Source: Atkinsonella hypoxylon (Eukaryota > Ascomycota > Sordariomycetes > Hypocreales > Clavicipitaceae). From it: 64,000 bases of DNA. Each line of letters opens with the position of its first letter. The first letter of the stretch is position 1. The notes beneath the pieces were generated by a model. That model had not been told where the DNA came from and made no database searches. It saw only the letters and a list, made by a program, of their open reading frames with translations. The DNA is taken from positions 1-64,000 of the forward strand of contig JFHB01000038.1 in NCBI GenBank assembly GCA_000729835.1. Direction: 5' to 3'. Position numbers and translations under genes: made by a program. Of the stretch, positions 9,322 to 22,640 are shown piece after piece.

Positions 9322-9966
9322 ATGTGGAAGGCCCCATCTTCAGGTGAAGCCTCGCCGTCGCCGTCAACCACCAAGACAAAGAACCCTGGCCGTCGATTCG
9401 CACAGGTGATCAGACTTAAGAACGAATGTGTGGAGGAATACAAGGCATGCCACGCGAAAATCTGGCCAGGAGTTGCTAAGCAGATTAAGGATTGTGGAAT
9501 TGAGGATTGTGAGTCTTTTTTGAAATTCTTGTCTGTGGAATGACGCGAAGATTACCTCCATTTTTGAGCTCTTTGTAGAAGGCGCGGCATAGTTGATGAG
9601 GAGAAGCTTACATGTAGTGAGTTTCACCGCTTCAACATCGCAGTCGTTGCAACATGTGTGACCTCCATGAGCACATGCGGGGAGGTTGTTGGGCCAACCT
9701 CGTATGATTCAATTAATCTGAACTGATTCTATTTGACAGACAGTATTTTTTACGACGACAGTACTGGCCTTCTCTTTGGGTCTTACAAATACATCGGCTA
9801 CGACTATGCGGGTGACATGAAGCGTATGGCTGAGAATCCCGAGGTTCTTGAGTGGTGGAAAATGACGGACAGTTACCAGGAGAGCCTGGTTCCCGGTGCT
9901 GTGAGTTCTGAGTCTGGCACTCCGAGTTGGTGGAAGCCAATGGAGGAAGTCTTCTACCAGGCGTGA
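9322..9966 (+). CDS. L-rhamnose mutarotase (DUF718/RhaM family)
   Basis: Two exons (9322-9508 and 9740-9966) joined across a 231 bp intron that starts GTGAGT and ends TTTGACAG give 137 residues. RhaM enzymes interconvert the alpha and beta anomers of L-rhamnose in rhamnose catabolism. Family hallmarks are visible: EEYKACHAKIWPGV with the likely catalytic His44, then YSIFYDDSTGLLFGSY across the splice junction, EWWKMTD, and a C-terminal MEEVFYQA. The protein is about 30 residues longer than bacterial RhaM because of a Ser/Pro-rich N-terminal extension. The start codon is the first Met in frame after upstream stops. No other rhamnose-pathway gene lies nearby. Confidence 0.88.
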
Positions 9967-11823
9967 GCCCTCATGGACAAAATTTGACCAAGTTGTTGCA
10001 CCAACGGGAACATGAGGAGGGCTTCGGGCTGGTCATTCAAAACGAGATTTGAACGACCGACCTGGGTATTCCCATCTTGCGTTGAACTTGGATGGACTTG
10101 TTTCTGCATGGAGAATAAGCTTTCAGTTGATCTTGCAAATGAACTAGAATGAAAGATGTGGTTTATCTGTCAGAGGCCAAACAAACTATACGCTCTGCTA
10201 CCGCGTCATGGTCGAACTGAAGGTTCAACAATCAACGCGCGTTACCGTTCAATGCCAATAACTACTAATATGATATCAAGCATTCAACGCATCAATCTTC
10301 GAAACGAACACTCACTATCCGATGTTAGCGCTCCCAATGCGCCCTCTTTTGGCCAGTCTGGATGAGCTTGCCGCAAGCATGTGCCTGCATTGGGCGAGAG
10401 TGGCCCGAGTGCTGCGCTACTGGTTTCACAATGGTAAGTCGCTCGTCTTCATTTGCCTTGGTTGCTAGTGATTAGTTGGATCTCTTCGACTTTTTGGCGA
10501 TATTTTCCAAAGTCTGAGCGTAGCTTGGTCGCTGAGATGGCCAAGACCCTGCAGGTAGATTTGGGGTTAATGATCAATAGCGTGTGTTGGTAGTTTGACC
10601 AGGAGCTTAAAAGGCCTCGAGACCTTCTATTCGAATGACAGATAAGAGGTCAAGTCCGTAAGGTCTTCCACTTCTTCATCTTATAGTATGACCAGGCGTT
10701 TCCGTCATGGGGGACGGTTTTCCAACATAGGCACGTAAATAATGCACTGGGGTTATTAAATATCGCACTGGAACTAACTGAATCGAGGAAAGTCACTTCT
10801 AGTAGGTTCCACACACAAAAGTACCCTTAATATCTCTCTTTATACTATAATGCCCCTGATGTTAGCAGATGAATGCGCAACCGCGCCAAAAGCGCGTTTT
10901 GTAAAGTCTTTTTTTTTTTTTTTTTTTTTCTTCCTCGCTAGAGAGAGACAATAGTCATTACCAGCAATAAATAGTAATTCTTATTAATTAAAGTAGTAAT
11001 TGTTAATGAAAGCTATTTCTATAAGGGTTAAAGGGCTATTGCAGCTGCCTGTTGGAGCGCCAAAAAAAAACAAAAAAACAGCTCTGCAGCTCGAAAAGAA
11101 TCATCAGAGGTACTTTTACACTAAAAATAGGTGTGCAGGGACCCCTCTGGCTTTGGTTAGGTCCAGCGCGATATTTGAAAACTCCAGTGCATTACGTGCC
11201 CTCAGCATAATGCACCATGATGGCATGGCATACCATACCAATGCCAGGTACGGCCCACAATGTGCAGAACCAGGTCCCCCCGCTATTCTGCTGTCTGTAC
11301 ACGCGGCAGAGGGCGACTAATAGAATCGGCAGTAATATGCTGAAGGGAGCGTCTGATTGGGTATATAAGCCATAAACCATAATAAATACATCTATCTGCC
11401 TGCCATCACGGCAGCGAACGCCAGAAATGTAAACTTCGTCAAAAGAGCGGACGCGACAATTCTTGGGTCGCTCGGCGCCATCATTCCCATCACCGAACCG
11501 AGTATGCTGTGTGCCAAAAAGAAAAAAAAGAAAAAAAAGAAAAAAAAAGAGCTAAAAAACGTGAAACCTAAACCCTCATGCCGTTGACAAAAAACTGTCA
11601 TGCATGTGAAAAGAATACTAAAAACATGCCACGACGATATCCCTGCCGTTCTGTACGTCTTTTTGCGATATAAAAGAAATATCCCCCTTACTTTCTCAAA
11701 CTAAGCGTTTCTGCAGCTGTCTCAGGTGCTCAAGTGAGCCTGGATGCCTTTGGCGAGAACTCCAAGAAGGAAGGTGTCTGAGCTAGGTTCTTCCTCGGTG
11801 TCCAAGACTGGGCATGGGATCCT
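9967..11823. other. Intergenic; AT-rich and homopolymer-bearing, no gene
   Basis: Contains a run of T (about 10911-10929), an AT-rich patch (10930-11010), A-rich tracts at 11060-11080 and 11520-11550, and only short open frames with no recognisable similarity. The last few hundred bases probably include the 3' UTR of the DUF7728-like gene, which is read from the opposite strand. Confidence 0.5.
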
Positions 11824-12852
11824 TCATTGCTCAGATTCGTCGTACTGCGGTGGCAACTCTGCTTTTTCCATCAACCCGACCTTCTCAGAGGCCGTGGCTG
11901 GCTCAAGAGTGGCCGGACGAGTTGCGGAAATGGGAACGTCGGCGCATTTGCCTAGGACCAAGGCCGTCATTCGGAAGAACAGGCTGCAAGTGGCCATGGC
12001 AAGCCTAATGGGAAAAGTTAGATGTCATGTTCAGATTCAGAAAGCTCGATTTTGCAGCACTGGAAGAGCACTGGAAGAGCACTGGAAGAGCACTTACAAA
12101 GCAACACCGACGCCGGCAGTGATGCCCAGAAGAACAGGCAACAGAACCTGCGCAACAATGTCGGTAAGCACCCGGCCGGATGGATGACGATGTCTGTGCG
12201 GCGCCTTCTCCTGGCTAACGTGCGGGCGACCATGACATTTCCCGTACGGCCTCAGTCCCTTCAGTGCCTTGAGCGCATCGGCCACGCCCTCCCTCACATG
12301 GCACGCCACGGAAGTGCATGCCGAAACCTTGGACGGCGTGGTGTCCACATCGGCGATGATGATCTCATCAGAAGGCGCCTTGAACAGCTTCACATTGACA
12401 GCAGGGACGCCATTCACAAATCGATCGCCCACTTCAATCACTCGCAATTCCACATCCAGCAGCTGCAGACTCGCATCCGTGCCCATCGTCTCCGGCACAA
12501 CAGCCAGGTTATACCCCAGGGTCTGTGAGCTCGTCTCGCGGTCGACGCTGGCCACAGGCGCGGCGAGATCGCCTCGCCAGGGATCAGCATGAGGATACAG
12601 CTCGAACCCATTGAGCAGCAGCTTCGTGTCGTCGACGATGCTGAAATTTAATTGCAAAGTGGTGCCTGTACCGTCGCATTGCGCGCAGGGAACAGAGATG
12701 AGATGCGACTCAGCTTGGATCGGCTGTGCGGACGCTTCGTCGAGGACGGGAAGCGCTTTGAACGTGGACTCGTCTGCTTCGGAAGGCTCGGGCATGATGA
12801 GGAGCGCAGCGGCCGCGGCCGCGACGGCTAGCGGCGTTAACTGCATGTGCAT
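11824..12852 (-). CDS. DUF7728-like secretory-pathway membrane protein
   Basis: Two exons on the minus strand (12852-12098 and 12004-11824) give 311 residues. The 93 bp intron begins GTAAGT and ends ATTAG, and the frame continues exactly. An N-terminal signal peptide ends near EPSEAD. A luminal domain follows, with a CAQCDG (CxxC) motif and LLLNGFELYP. A His-rich segment comes next, then a membrane span that crosses the splice junction (LLPVLLGITAGVGVALLA, then MATCSLFFRM). The cytoplasmic tail ends LPPQYDESEQ, which resembles a PPxY-type sorting motif. This layout matches a fungal family I recall as DUF7728, whose function is unknown to me. Without the intron the protein would stop just inside the membrane span, which supports the spliced model. 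Confidence 0.8.
12059..12093. repeat. Three 11 bp tandem repeats inside the intron of the DUF7728-like gene
   Basis: The unit CTGGAAGAGCA is repeated three times in the 93 bp intron, immediately next to the splice donor (12096-12097 on the minus strand). Confidence 0.85.
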
Positions 12853-13965
12853 GGTGCAATGGGATGTAAGATGGTAGATGTAAGATGGAGGATGGAGGAT
12901 GGAGGACCTGTTGGTTTTCTGCGTTGATCAATGTATTATACACCTTAGGCGCGGGACACAAAGAAGTTTGCAGGGTGGAGTAGATGAGGAAGGGAAGAGA
13001 AGCAAAGATATATCGAGAGGTGGCGGGTGGGATTCATGGTTCAAGGTTGAAGTGAGTCAAGTCGAACGGACTCGTATACGGAGCACCAGACGCTTCCGCA
13101 ATTACGTTGGGGCTAGGGGCGTACTGTGCTTTATGGATTTGGCACACTGTAAGACGTATGGGTCCGGGATGCCTGGCACTGCTTGACTGGCCCCACTGAT
13201 CGATCGATCTATCGACGCCGCAACCCTCCCTCATCACATCCGACACCGCGGACTCTATTAACACGCCATTGCACATGAACATTCTAAAGCCTGCTCGCTT
13301 TTTTTTTTTTTTTTTTTTCTCCCTTCTATCGGTCGTCAATATGGATGGGCATCCACCACTACTCTTCTACTTTGTCCTTGGCTACCAAAAGAGTCTCAAG
13401 TCTCTCTTTTATTGGGTGTCTGGCGAAAACGGACTTTGGCATCTTGGCACGGCCGGTTGGAGCCCACATGCTCCACCATGTCTTCAACGCATTCGGCATT
13501 CTTGTACTGATAATTCGTGTGGACACTGTATTCGTGCACTGTAATGTACGTACATTTGCTCGCGTGCCGAACCTCTTTATCTCCGTCTGGCCGTCGAGTG
13601 GCCTGTCCATTATTGTTTCTGCTCTCTATTTCCATCGGTTTCGAGCTATGACCTAGCCATACCTTGCCCATCTCATGGTCACTCTGACATCAGTCGAGAA
13701 TTAGGTTTTTGTGAACCTGCCGATTCATTTACAAAACTCGATAGCCAATCTTCGTTGTTACCGTACAACCATTGCTACGCAGCAAAAAGACCAAGAATAA
13801 CGCAATAACAATTATTTGCGCACAAAATCTCCCACAATCCGTTTGCATCTCATATGTCCCACATACATCTGTCCTTGCCTTCCAAGTTACAAGATTCGAG
13901 ACAATGACGCGCAACCATGCATTGTCGCTTCTTTCCAGGTTGGGAAAACATTCACAATTACCCTT
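12853..13965. other. Intergenic, no gene recognised
   Basis: The part next to 12852 is the promoter of the DUF7728-like gene and has an imperfect GATGGAGGATG repeat (about 12870-12906). A run of T lies at about 13299-13318. Open frames of about 100 codons on both strands show no recognisable features. Confidence 0.5.
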
Positions 13966-16850
13966 CTAAACTCCCATCTGGCGGATTCTTTTCTTCAGCT
14001 TGCTGGTCCATAATGTCCACAGACTTTGTTTTGGCACTCCTTGCCCGAGCGCCGTCACACTTTGGTGTCGATGAATGGGCGAATCGCCGCCCCACGGAAA
14101 ATTGGGATTTTTCGGCATCTCTGTTGGTGCTTGAGAGTGTCCTGTAGAGTGTCCTGTGTGTATAGACGAATGATCATCACCGTTATCTGTGGTTACCGAA
14201 GTCTTCAATGTGGTAAGTACGGGAAACGACGCTGCACAAGCTTATTAATCCTCTATTATGATAACGATACTTATGGCTACGCAGCTTACTATTAGGAGTT
14301 CCTAAGCCCGATGAGCTCTTCGCCGTCCTATGAACACAACCTGCTGAAGCAGTGATTGAAGCGGAGTGTGTAGTGCTGACGGATATAACAGACGTCATTG
14401 AACCCGACCATATGATGCTCGAGTGATTAGGCGTGCTCCAGGCAGTAGACGATGACTTTTGACTCGAGTAGCGTGTGATATTTTTCGAATCCTCAGTGAC
14501 TGGCCACAACGTTGTGATGCTGGCGGTCTGGGTTGCAGAACTTGTATGAGTGAGCATTCTCGAAGTAGAGTTCAATTCGTTCGGATCGGCGGACGCAGTA
14601 AAAATGGTTGACCATGTCGACAAGGTTATTTGAGTAGGTGTAGCCCGGGTTAAGATTATAGTCGTGCCCGGACTCCCGCTCATAGTAGAATTGTCCCATA
14701 CTAAAGAGGTCACACTCGGCGCACCTAGGGGGCTGGTCTTGTTCAACGTGGTAAATTGGAACGATTGAGAAGCATTGGTTAATGAGCTTGAGGTCGGTGA
14801 GGCGGAAGTATAGCCAATGCCCGTTGAGGAAGAAGGTCCGGAGGAGAAGCGGGATTGGGAGGTATTTGTCGAGGTCCGACTTGTAGTCGGAATCTGGGTT
14901 GAAGTCGAGCCGACGGTCGTTGTCACATCGGTACTGGACCTCTTGAATGATATTCTGTGACTTGATAATATGTCATGGCGTGTCGAAGAGATAGTTGACT
15001 GGGGTTTCGCCGGCCAATGGTAAGTTGAGTTAGACTCTGTTGGAAAAGCTGGAAGGGATCCTGTTCCTATTGACAGTGTGACTGAACTAGCCTGATATGT
15101 AAACCGAGTTTTCAGGGTTGACCTTCCCGGTTGACTTCCTACGGAAAAAATACTATCGGTTAAGTTCCATTGGGTGCTTTGCGGTTGGCTGGCGCTCAAA
15201 ACTACAATCGATGAGGTCGACAACAGCGTGGAAGTAGGAATCCAAGAACTGTGAAAACCCGTGCTACTGTTGTTTGACTTGGTAGTGGACAATATCCCAG
15301 AATTAAGCAGTGTGGTCGTTCTATTGCGAAATGGAGGTCGATCAGTGATTGTTCTGGTACTTTGCAAAGGACTTCGAGTGGATGCGCTGTCAGTCGCATT
15401 CGAATGTGTCAAAGGAGGTGGTGATCCAGAGTTTATCGGTTCGAATGTTGTTGACTTGGTCAGGGTTACAAACGGCGAACCGAGAGAACTTTGCACGTCA
15501 GTGCTTGTGCTGACTCCAGAAGACATTGTAACGGGCTTCGTTTTCTGGGGGATGTTCATCGACAATGAAGTATTCGAACTAGTGTACCCAGTGGACAACG
15601 AAACTGAAGTTGGAAAAGAAAGTGCAGGATGATGGCTCGTCAAGATTCGTGTTGGGCCCGGAAATGAACCATCCCGGGTACTGCCAGAGGTGCTATTGAT
15701 CCATTGAGAAGGAAAGTAAGTTTTTGTCCTTGGCTTTCCCTCGGTCATTGCTGGAGAACGATTGAAGGATGATGTCGCAAAACTCAGGCTTAACGAGCTG
15801 TTAATACCCGAAGTAGTGTCAATGTAAATGGTAGACCATGCTGTCGATCCAGCCTCAGATTCTCCGGTGATACGTATCGCAGAGGAAAGATATGCAGGGC
15901 TGGCAACTGACGATACGGTGGAAGTCAAAGAAGTATTAGAGACCGGTACCCACGTCAAAGAGGATGGGCCTGATGACAAACTTGAGCTCGAGATATCACT
16001 AATTGATACAGCTCTAGTCTTTGTAATAGTGGTACTCCTAGTGGTATACACTGAGGTGTAATTTAATTCCGAGCTGAGACTTGCGGTAATTGGCAGTTGA
16101 GAACTCTCAAAAGACACTTCCGAGGATGGCATCCAAACGGTTGTAGACATTCGTTTCGGAACGGTGGAGGTCCAAACCCATGTGTGGTTAACAAGCGATT
16201 TTGAGGAGGCCATGACACTACTGTTGGTAGTCAAATATCCAAGAGAGGTCGACAAGTCTGGAGATGTGACAGTACTAGTAGTAGGTCTTTGAGGCGCTGA
16301 TGTGTAGGTCGGGTTCATGCTACTCGTAGAAGTCGGTGACGGTGAGGTTCCGGTGACCCCCAAAACTGAGCTATCTAACCATGTTTTAGGCGTTGAAGAA
16401 ATGGATCTGCTTCGTCTCTGAGATTTTGATAATGGTATTACAGTCTGGGTGCTGGAAGTCGTCACGACAGTGTTGGATGAATATGCAGTTAGCTCTATTG
16501 TCGTGTCGACGGCCGTATCAGTCGCAGCGTTTTCCACGGAGCTAGAAGCTAGGTCCCTATCAGCAAGAGAAACAGAATATGTGACCAGCAGCATACTCAC
16601 AACTCAGAAGAACCGAAAGACTCGTTGCTGTAATCGAGGTCCCAAACTGGTACGGTGGTGGATACTGGTAACCATAGGTAGGCGCCTTATAATTCGGAAG
16701 CGTCTCGCGGCGCACAACATCGGAGGACTGTTGAATAGGACTAATCTCGCCATGGTAGTTCCAGGTCTCTGAGGAAACCAGGATGGAGTAAAAGAGAAAT
16801 CCGCAGACTACCTTTAGAACAACGTCGACTAATAATTTCGGCAGCGTCAT
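13966..16850 (-). CDS. Ser/Thr-rich mucin-like secreted or cell-surface protein
   Basis: Exon 1 (16850-16601) encodes a signal peptide (LKVVCGFLFYSILVSS) and a short Tyr/Pro-rich region. A 52 bp intron (GTGAGT...GACCTAG) leads in frame to a very large exon from 16548. That exon encodes about 800 residues made mostly of Ser and Thr with scattered NSS/NST-type sites, typical of heavily O-glycosylated fungal wall or adhesin-like proteins. Two endings are possible. The open frame itself runs to a stop at 14183 (871 residues). Alternatively a GTAAGC donor at 14289 splices to 14153 and ends at 13966 (898 residues) with a basic tail containing NPNFPWGGDSPIHRHQ. A hydrophobic run (LLIVSCVAISIVIII) near 14290-14235 lies in the other frame, so the true end may hold a membrane anchor. 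Function is unknown. Confidence 0.65.
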
Positions 16851-18523
16851 TTTGCAGACGATGAATGAAGCGAATGAAGGTTAATGTAAAAATTGAATAT
16901 CCCTATATGGGCAAATGCTAGGTAATTCGAACCAAATGAATGATCAGGAATTATCCAGGAACCACTGACAAAAAAAAGGAAAAAGAAAAAAAACGAAGGA
17001 AGGGAAATGAGTGTAATCAAGGCTGAAGGTGGTATGACGCCAACAGTTTCATGAAGGAATTGGCGTAAGCCGGGAAAGACAGAGAAAAAAAGATGAAAAA
17101 TCAGCGAGGGTAATGTCCAAAACGTTGTAATCCGCGGTTACCGGGACAGCATAGGGACGTCAAAAACAGCAGCGGGTGCCAGAGGGAGAGACACGAGGTT
17201 GATAATGGAGAAGAGTTGAGGATGAAGAGCGCGTAAGATAGACCATCTGGCGTAGAAGGATATCAAGAAGCTCGCAGTGCACATCAGCTGTCAACTCAAC
17301 GCGAACAGTTGTCCACGGCAGGCACGAACGACTGGGTCCGGCCAGTCATGACAGACAGATGGAAGCACAGCATATCTGTAGACAGCTATTTGTTGGTATC
17401 CCGATGTTGGCTGTTGACGGATTCTGCGTCTCCCTAAGTCACATTTTTGAGTCACAGTCAAACATGACACTATCCGGCTGTGCTTGTACAAGAAGTTTTC
17501 AGCACAGTGAACAAAGCTTCAACCTTCGCCTCGGCCCATCATGGTGACACGAACGACGACGTTGCCTAGCAGCTTTTAGTTTGTCCGCGACAAACCATGT
17601 GCTCTTTTGTATATTGAATATTTGGCATCAGCAAGTGCCTCCGAGATTTTTGCAACAAGAATGAAGTTGTACCCAAGCCTCGTCTGGATCTCTGTGTCCA
17701 GGCAGTTCAATAACGATATTGAGAGCCCATGCTCCATTCACAAGGTCTCTCACTGATTCGAATTGGGTTAATAATTAATGCGCCTTTCCTTGAAGTGACG
17801 TTTGCGCTGTGTGGAATTGATCGTAGTCAAAGTTCGCAAGCATTGAGTCCACCCATCAGCTTGCGGTGTTACGATCCAAGACTGAATAGTAACACAAATG
17901 GCAAACGGCCAGAGGAATAGATTGACGGATACACAAGTCAATGAAGGACCTGCATAAATCTGATCAGCACAGAAGATTAATTGAATCGCTTCCCTTGTTT
18001 CACAATACCTTTCTGTTTCCGTTGCCAACAAATCGACTCCCGCATGAATCATTCAGAAAGAAAAACCCGTCATATCACAAGCGAAGCAGGACTTGAAGAT
18101 GTCATAATGTAGTTCTCATGCAACTCAGGAATTACAACTGAAGAGGCAATGATAGAGTTTCTTTCTCTTCTTCTTTTCTTTTTTTTTTGTTTTTTTTTGT
18201 GCCCCCGCAAGGCATCGCTGTGCCATGCAGGACAATATTGGAGCATATCGCCAATTCAAACATGAGGTTGGACGGTTATAGGCTAACACAATAGGCTACA
18301 CAAGTTGTGAGGGGAACTTGTGAGCTGATTTTAGTCGAATGAAGCCTGCCTAAATATTCCCATACGTTGTACCACGGTGTAATAAATGCTAAAGACCATA
18401 AGCCTCCTTTCCTCGCACAAACTTGGGTCAATATGGAAGCAAGAACTGAGCCACATGCTGTCGCAAATCAACGAGTCAGGCCGACAAACTCTTGCGCTTT
18501 GACCTCCCGAATTGAGATGTCGC
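16851..18523. other. Intergenic between two minus-strand genes
   Basis: The left part is the promoter of the mucin-like gene (purine-rich tract at about 16971-17008). The right part lies downstream of the RRT8-like gene, with a T-rich tract at 18165-18200. Open frames are short and unrecognised. Confidence 0.5.
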
Positions 18524-19805
18524 CTACTGAACCTTCTTGGCAGCCTCCCTTAGTGTCGGTGCCGTTTCATCCGTCATCCTTGTATGGAGCTCTTCGATGT
18601 CCGCAGCCCATAATGCAGCTCCAACTAAAAGTTATTAGAGGGAGACACAACATGGGAGAAGACAAATTTGAGGACTCACCTGTGTTTGTATAAGTGAAGA
18701 AGAGATTGGCCACAGGGATCATTTCCAATAGCGTTGCAATGATGCCGAACCTTGTGAAAACTGTTAATAAAGTGGACTACAAGCTTACTTGCTTGGAGCG
18801 CATCAGTGGCTTTGAGACTACGAAGTTGAACTTACGCTGTATAAGCACCTGTGTGCTTCTCCAACCACTCTTTTTGTTGGGAAGCAGACCAATCTTTCAG
18901 TTGGAAATACTATAGACATGATCAGGACTTGAGATTGGTAAGTAGCAACACGGACGCACTTACTCGGCTATGGACCATATTCCCCCTATTCCGAGCTGTT
19001 ATAATAATTAGCACATCAGCTCGATATCTACCCAGCTAGCTTGGGAAGATTCAAGCATACCCTGCAGATACAAAAATGCAGCAGTACCCACGATGGGAAT
19101 GAAGTTCAGAGGCAGGTACATGACATATCTTATCAAAGCTGTCGGGCTGAACTTTGAGAACGGGTTCTTTAATGTCCTGCCAAGTCTCGAGATTGGGTCA
19201 CTTCCCGACTTGACCTCGCGACCCTCACGGACCATATTCGTGGCGTTTCTAGAGATCAGTGTGCCATCAAAGGTGTCCAGTATAGCCTCTTGCAGGATCC
19301 AATTTCTCGATATTATGTTGATAATGGTCGAGCTCTCATTAAGCACAAGTACTACAGTCGAAATCACAGCAAAGGGACCGCTTGTAAAGACAAGAATGGC
19401 TAACTGTGGGACATAGGTCACGGTAAACATGCCACCGATAACGGCTGCAGACACTGACAGGAACTGGGGTATCTTCGAGGTGAACGGCTTCCATAGTGAT
19501 TTATGAGAAAGAAAGTAGAAGATCCCCTGACATGAACGAGTTTAGTCTTGAGTATCGATATGTGATGCTTGAGAGACCTTTTGATAGTTTACCTTGACTG
19601 GATACAAGTAAGCTCGGCTTCGCAATGCCTCGTACGCAACGTCCTTAGCCTTGACCAAGTCTTGCTTGCTGCAGTGAGGTCAGTCCAAAGCCTTCGTAAC
19701 GAGTTTCGGCGCCGAAGCAACATACAGAATCCCCTGAGCTTTCTCGTTGATTGATCCAACGGCTCGTCCCGCCGCTGACTTCTTTTCCTGTTCTGAATCG
19801 GCCAT
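18524..19805 (-). CDS. RRT8/outer-spore-wall-like membrane protein (EI24-type), seven exons
   Basis: Seven exons on the minus strand (19805-19726, 19668-19593, 19526-19061, 18995-18964, 18909-18836, 18750-18680, 18624-18524) total exactly 300 codons, giving 299 residues. All introns are GT-AG and keep frame. The spliced protein contains AYLYPVKGIFYFL, a long multi-membrane segment (AAVIGGMFTVTYVPQLAILV), PLNFIPIVGTAAFLYLQ, NMVHSRYFQLKDWS and FGIIATLLEMIPVANLFF, then ends after NTVGAALWAADIEE. These are landmarks of the family related to yeast Rrt8/Lds proteins, which act at lipid droplets and the outer spore wall. Exon 4 is only 32 bp. Role in this fungus is inferred from family only. Confidence 0.85.
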
Positions 19806-22640
19806 GATGATGATTGTTGAAAAGTGCTTTGTTGGGAAAAGTCGGAGTATAATGTTCTACAGCTCTCGCTTGCCGACCACTTACTCTTTCCGCTAGTTTG
19901 GATTTAGAAAGTTATCGGCAGGAATTTTGTTCAGGCTAGTAGACTACAAATGAAGACGAGTGAAATCGAGTGACAACCAATGCGTAAAGCTGAGCTCATG
20001 GACTCCGGTATGTCTATGTCGTCATAATGCGCTATGCGCCTGGGAAACAGGGAGCGGGGAGCTGATGTCCGCTTTGGGACTAGTGGATTCTTGGGCAAAC
20101 CCGGAGCATCTTCACATGACCACGGCCAGTAGGAAACATCAACATCTGCACAACATCGAATAAAGTAGCAAGTGACCTTAGCTGAAACTCTTGACTCTTT
20201 TTGTTAGACCTCGTTGGCGCAGTCCAAACTTTTTTCTAAAAGGTCGTTAGAAGTTCCACAGCACATGCTTGGCTCAGAGACTAGCAGCTGCCTGGATGAC
20301 TCAATTCTGGTTCCTCAGCTATCAAAATCTCATCGTTATCTGTTATGTCTATTCAGCTTCCTCAAGAAGCCATTGTGGACCACTCCGATCCATCCAAATT
20401 CGACTGGCCGGGTGCTTTAACCGTCGTGAATTATTCAGAACAACACTAACTTCTATGGCAAGGCTTGCGATAACTCTTCCACGCCTTGGTGAACACCCTT
20501 TCAGAGTGCATGATTGGCTGCGGCGAATCTCGAGTACTATGGCTGTAACATAAGCATTCGTGTAGTTTAAAAGAAGATTCTCCTGGAATAGAGGATATAT
20601 GTGGCGTTTTTTATCATCGGAAACTCCATTCGCGAGCAATCTTGAGGGCTTTGAGACATAATCATTGTATCGCTAGCACAGTGGAGGGTGTATCGAATAG
20701 CATCAAGTTGTCTCAACAACATTGAAGCGTAATAACGCCCAACCCAATGCCTCTATAAGCCGCAACGGCGGCTACACCTGCCCTTCCCATCTAAAGTCCA
20801 GTGGCCCCTTGATAAGTGGAATCCAGAGCCATTTCTCTGGCTGGCAGCTGGCGCCACTGATCTCGCAAGCCTTTTTCTTTGTTAAGACTTCAAAATACGT
20901 CTACATGTTGCCAAAGGCGGAATCTGTATGTCGGGAGAAGCAATACATTGCTGGAGGGGGGGGGGGGGGCACGCTGCAGCAGTCTGATGGCAACTACGGG
21001 TTGCTTTTGGAATACCTCTTTTGATGCTATCAATGCCTGCATAACCAAGAGCCTAATAGGCGAATACGTTTTTCGAAGCCTTCTCAAGTCGCTGAACTCG
21101 CTTCGAAGGTGTCACGAGCCTATTCGAAATAGTATACGGCCGCGTGGCGGTTTTACATGTTGCAAAAGATTTGACATCTCGTATCAGCAGCCGAGAATCT
21201 ATCAACAAAGCAATCGACCAGGTCTGCCAGCGGGTCCTATCACCAACCATAATGGTTTAATGGCAATTAAATATGGAAAGAAAATCAGTATTACGGCGCT
21301 GCATATGAAGACATAAGACATCAATTCCCAGCTTGTGATCTGCAGGTCGTCTCTTGCACCATCGCTCACCCATCGCTCGAGGAATTTGTTGAATTTCAAG
21401 AGTATTGGGACGAGAAAGAAGGCACTATAGTCACGATTATGCCACGCAGCTCCCGGTCTCGCCTTTGCGCTTCAATCACTGTATGCGGAGCTGTAAGTGA
21501 GAATCGACAAATTTATTGGACAGGCTGGCAACTCACCTGAACTCGCGGTCTTCTGGTGAAGGAACCAAACCTGCCCCAGATATTTTGGGAACGCACTGTC
21601 AGGTTTCTCGGCCTTTCTTTTCTTTACCTGATTTGGCGCAACATGGTTGGGGATCGTTTGAAACCATACTAACATGACAATGATGAGGTGTCCTTGCGAA
21701 AGTATTTCCTGGCATTCTCAGCGCTACGGCTGTGAAAAGGCATTAAAAAAGCAGAATTTCTATTTCTTCAAGCTGTCGGATTATGGGTTATTGATAGCCC
21801 TTGCATTCAGCTACTCGCCTAGCGCGGCATGGTCGTGGATGTCGGATGACGAGATACTGGCTATGATCCTCTCCGATGTTGCTTTATAACACAACCCGGT
21901 GCCACAGCGACTTCTCGTCCGACGTCCTACCACGCAATGAATGGGCTCAAGTCGTCCTATGTCCAAGATTTTGCGCTGGAATACCATGCAGGTAAGCTGG
22001 TGCAGACAAAACTTTCCTTTATTCCGGCAGTTCTACCCATTCGGCTTGTGGGACAGGCGCGGGGAGGCCAAGTGATGAATTCTATATGCTAGATATAGCC
22101 AAACGACATAGACCCGCGGAATGAAGGAATGTTGAGAGACTCCTACCCTTACCGAGTTCTGGAAGGGGCACCGTCACAACGCTTCGTCCATTTGCATGTC
22201 TAGGTAACCAATGGAATTACACTGATACAGCCGGTAGGTCACAAGGCAAAGAAGAAGGAAGACCTATATGAAGAAATCTGGAGTGTCTTTCTCCTCCAGC
22301 CACTCGACCACATGATCTATCTTTTTAAAAAGTCAAACTACTGATTAAGGTGCCATCCTACGATCGTGTGGATTCACCACGATATGTACATCTTGCGGTC
22401 TCGCTCATATCAACCGAGGCTCATCTTATTAGGAGGCGCCGAAATTGGATCTCGGTTACGGACCTCGACCAAACGTCGTCCCGCCAAAGAGTGACCTCGC
22501 GAGCCGGGCCGGTTGCGATACGCTCGCTCGCTCGTAGGAATAGCCTCTCTTCGGACGGACCTCGTCTTGCCACGGTGTAGTAAGCTTATATTTTTGACTT
22601 TGGTAAAGAGCCAGGGACAGGTTGCATTATTTTCTGTTCC
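19806..22640. other. Gene-poor region; possible decayed membrane-protein fragment
   Basis: No intact gene. A minus-strand open stretch at about 21202-21440 reads as a hydrophobic protein piece (SYVFICSAVILIFFPYLIAI) with no start context or continuation, and may be a remnant. A run of about 14 G lies at 20955-20968. Other open frames are short and overlapping. Confidence 0.4.

Noticed and set aside
20207..20225. Stretch resembling the 5' end of an elongator tRNA-Met
   Set aside because: About 16 bases fit, but the following sequence forms no anticodon or T arm, so no complete cloverleaf exists.
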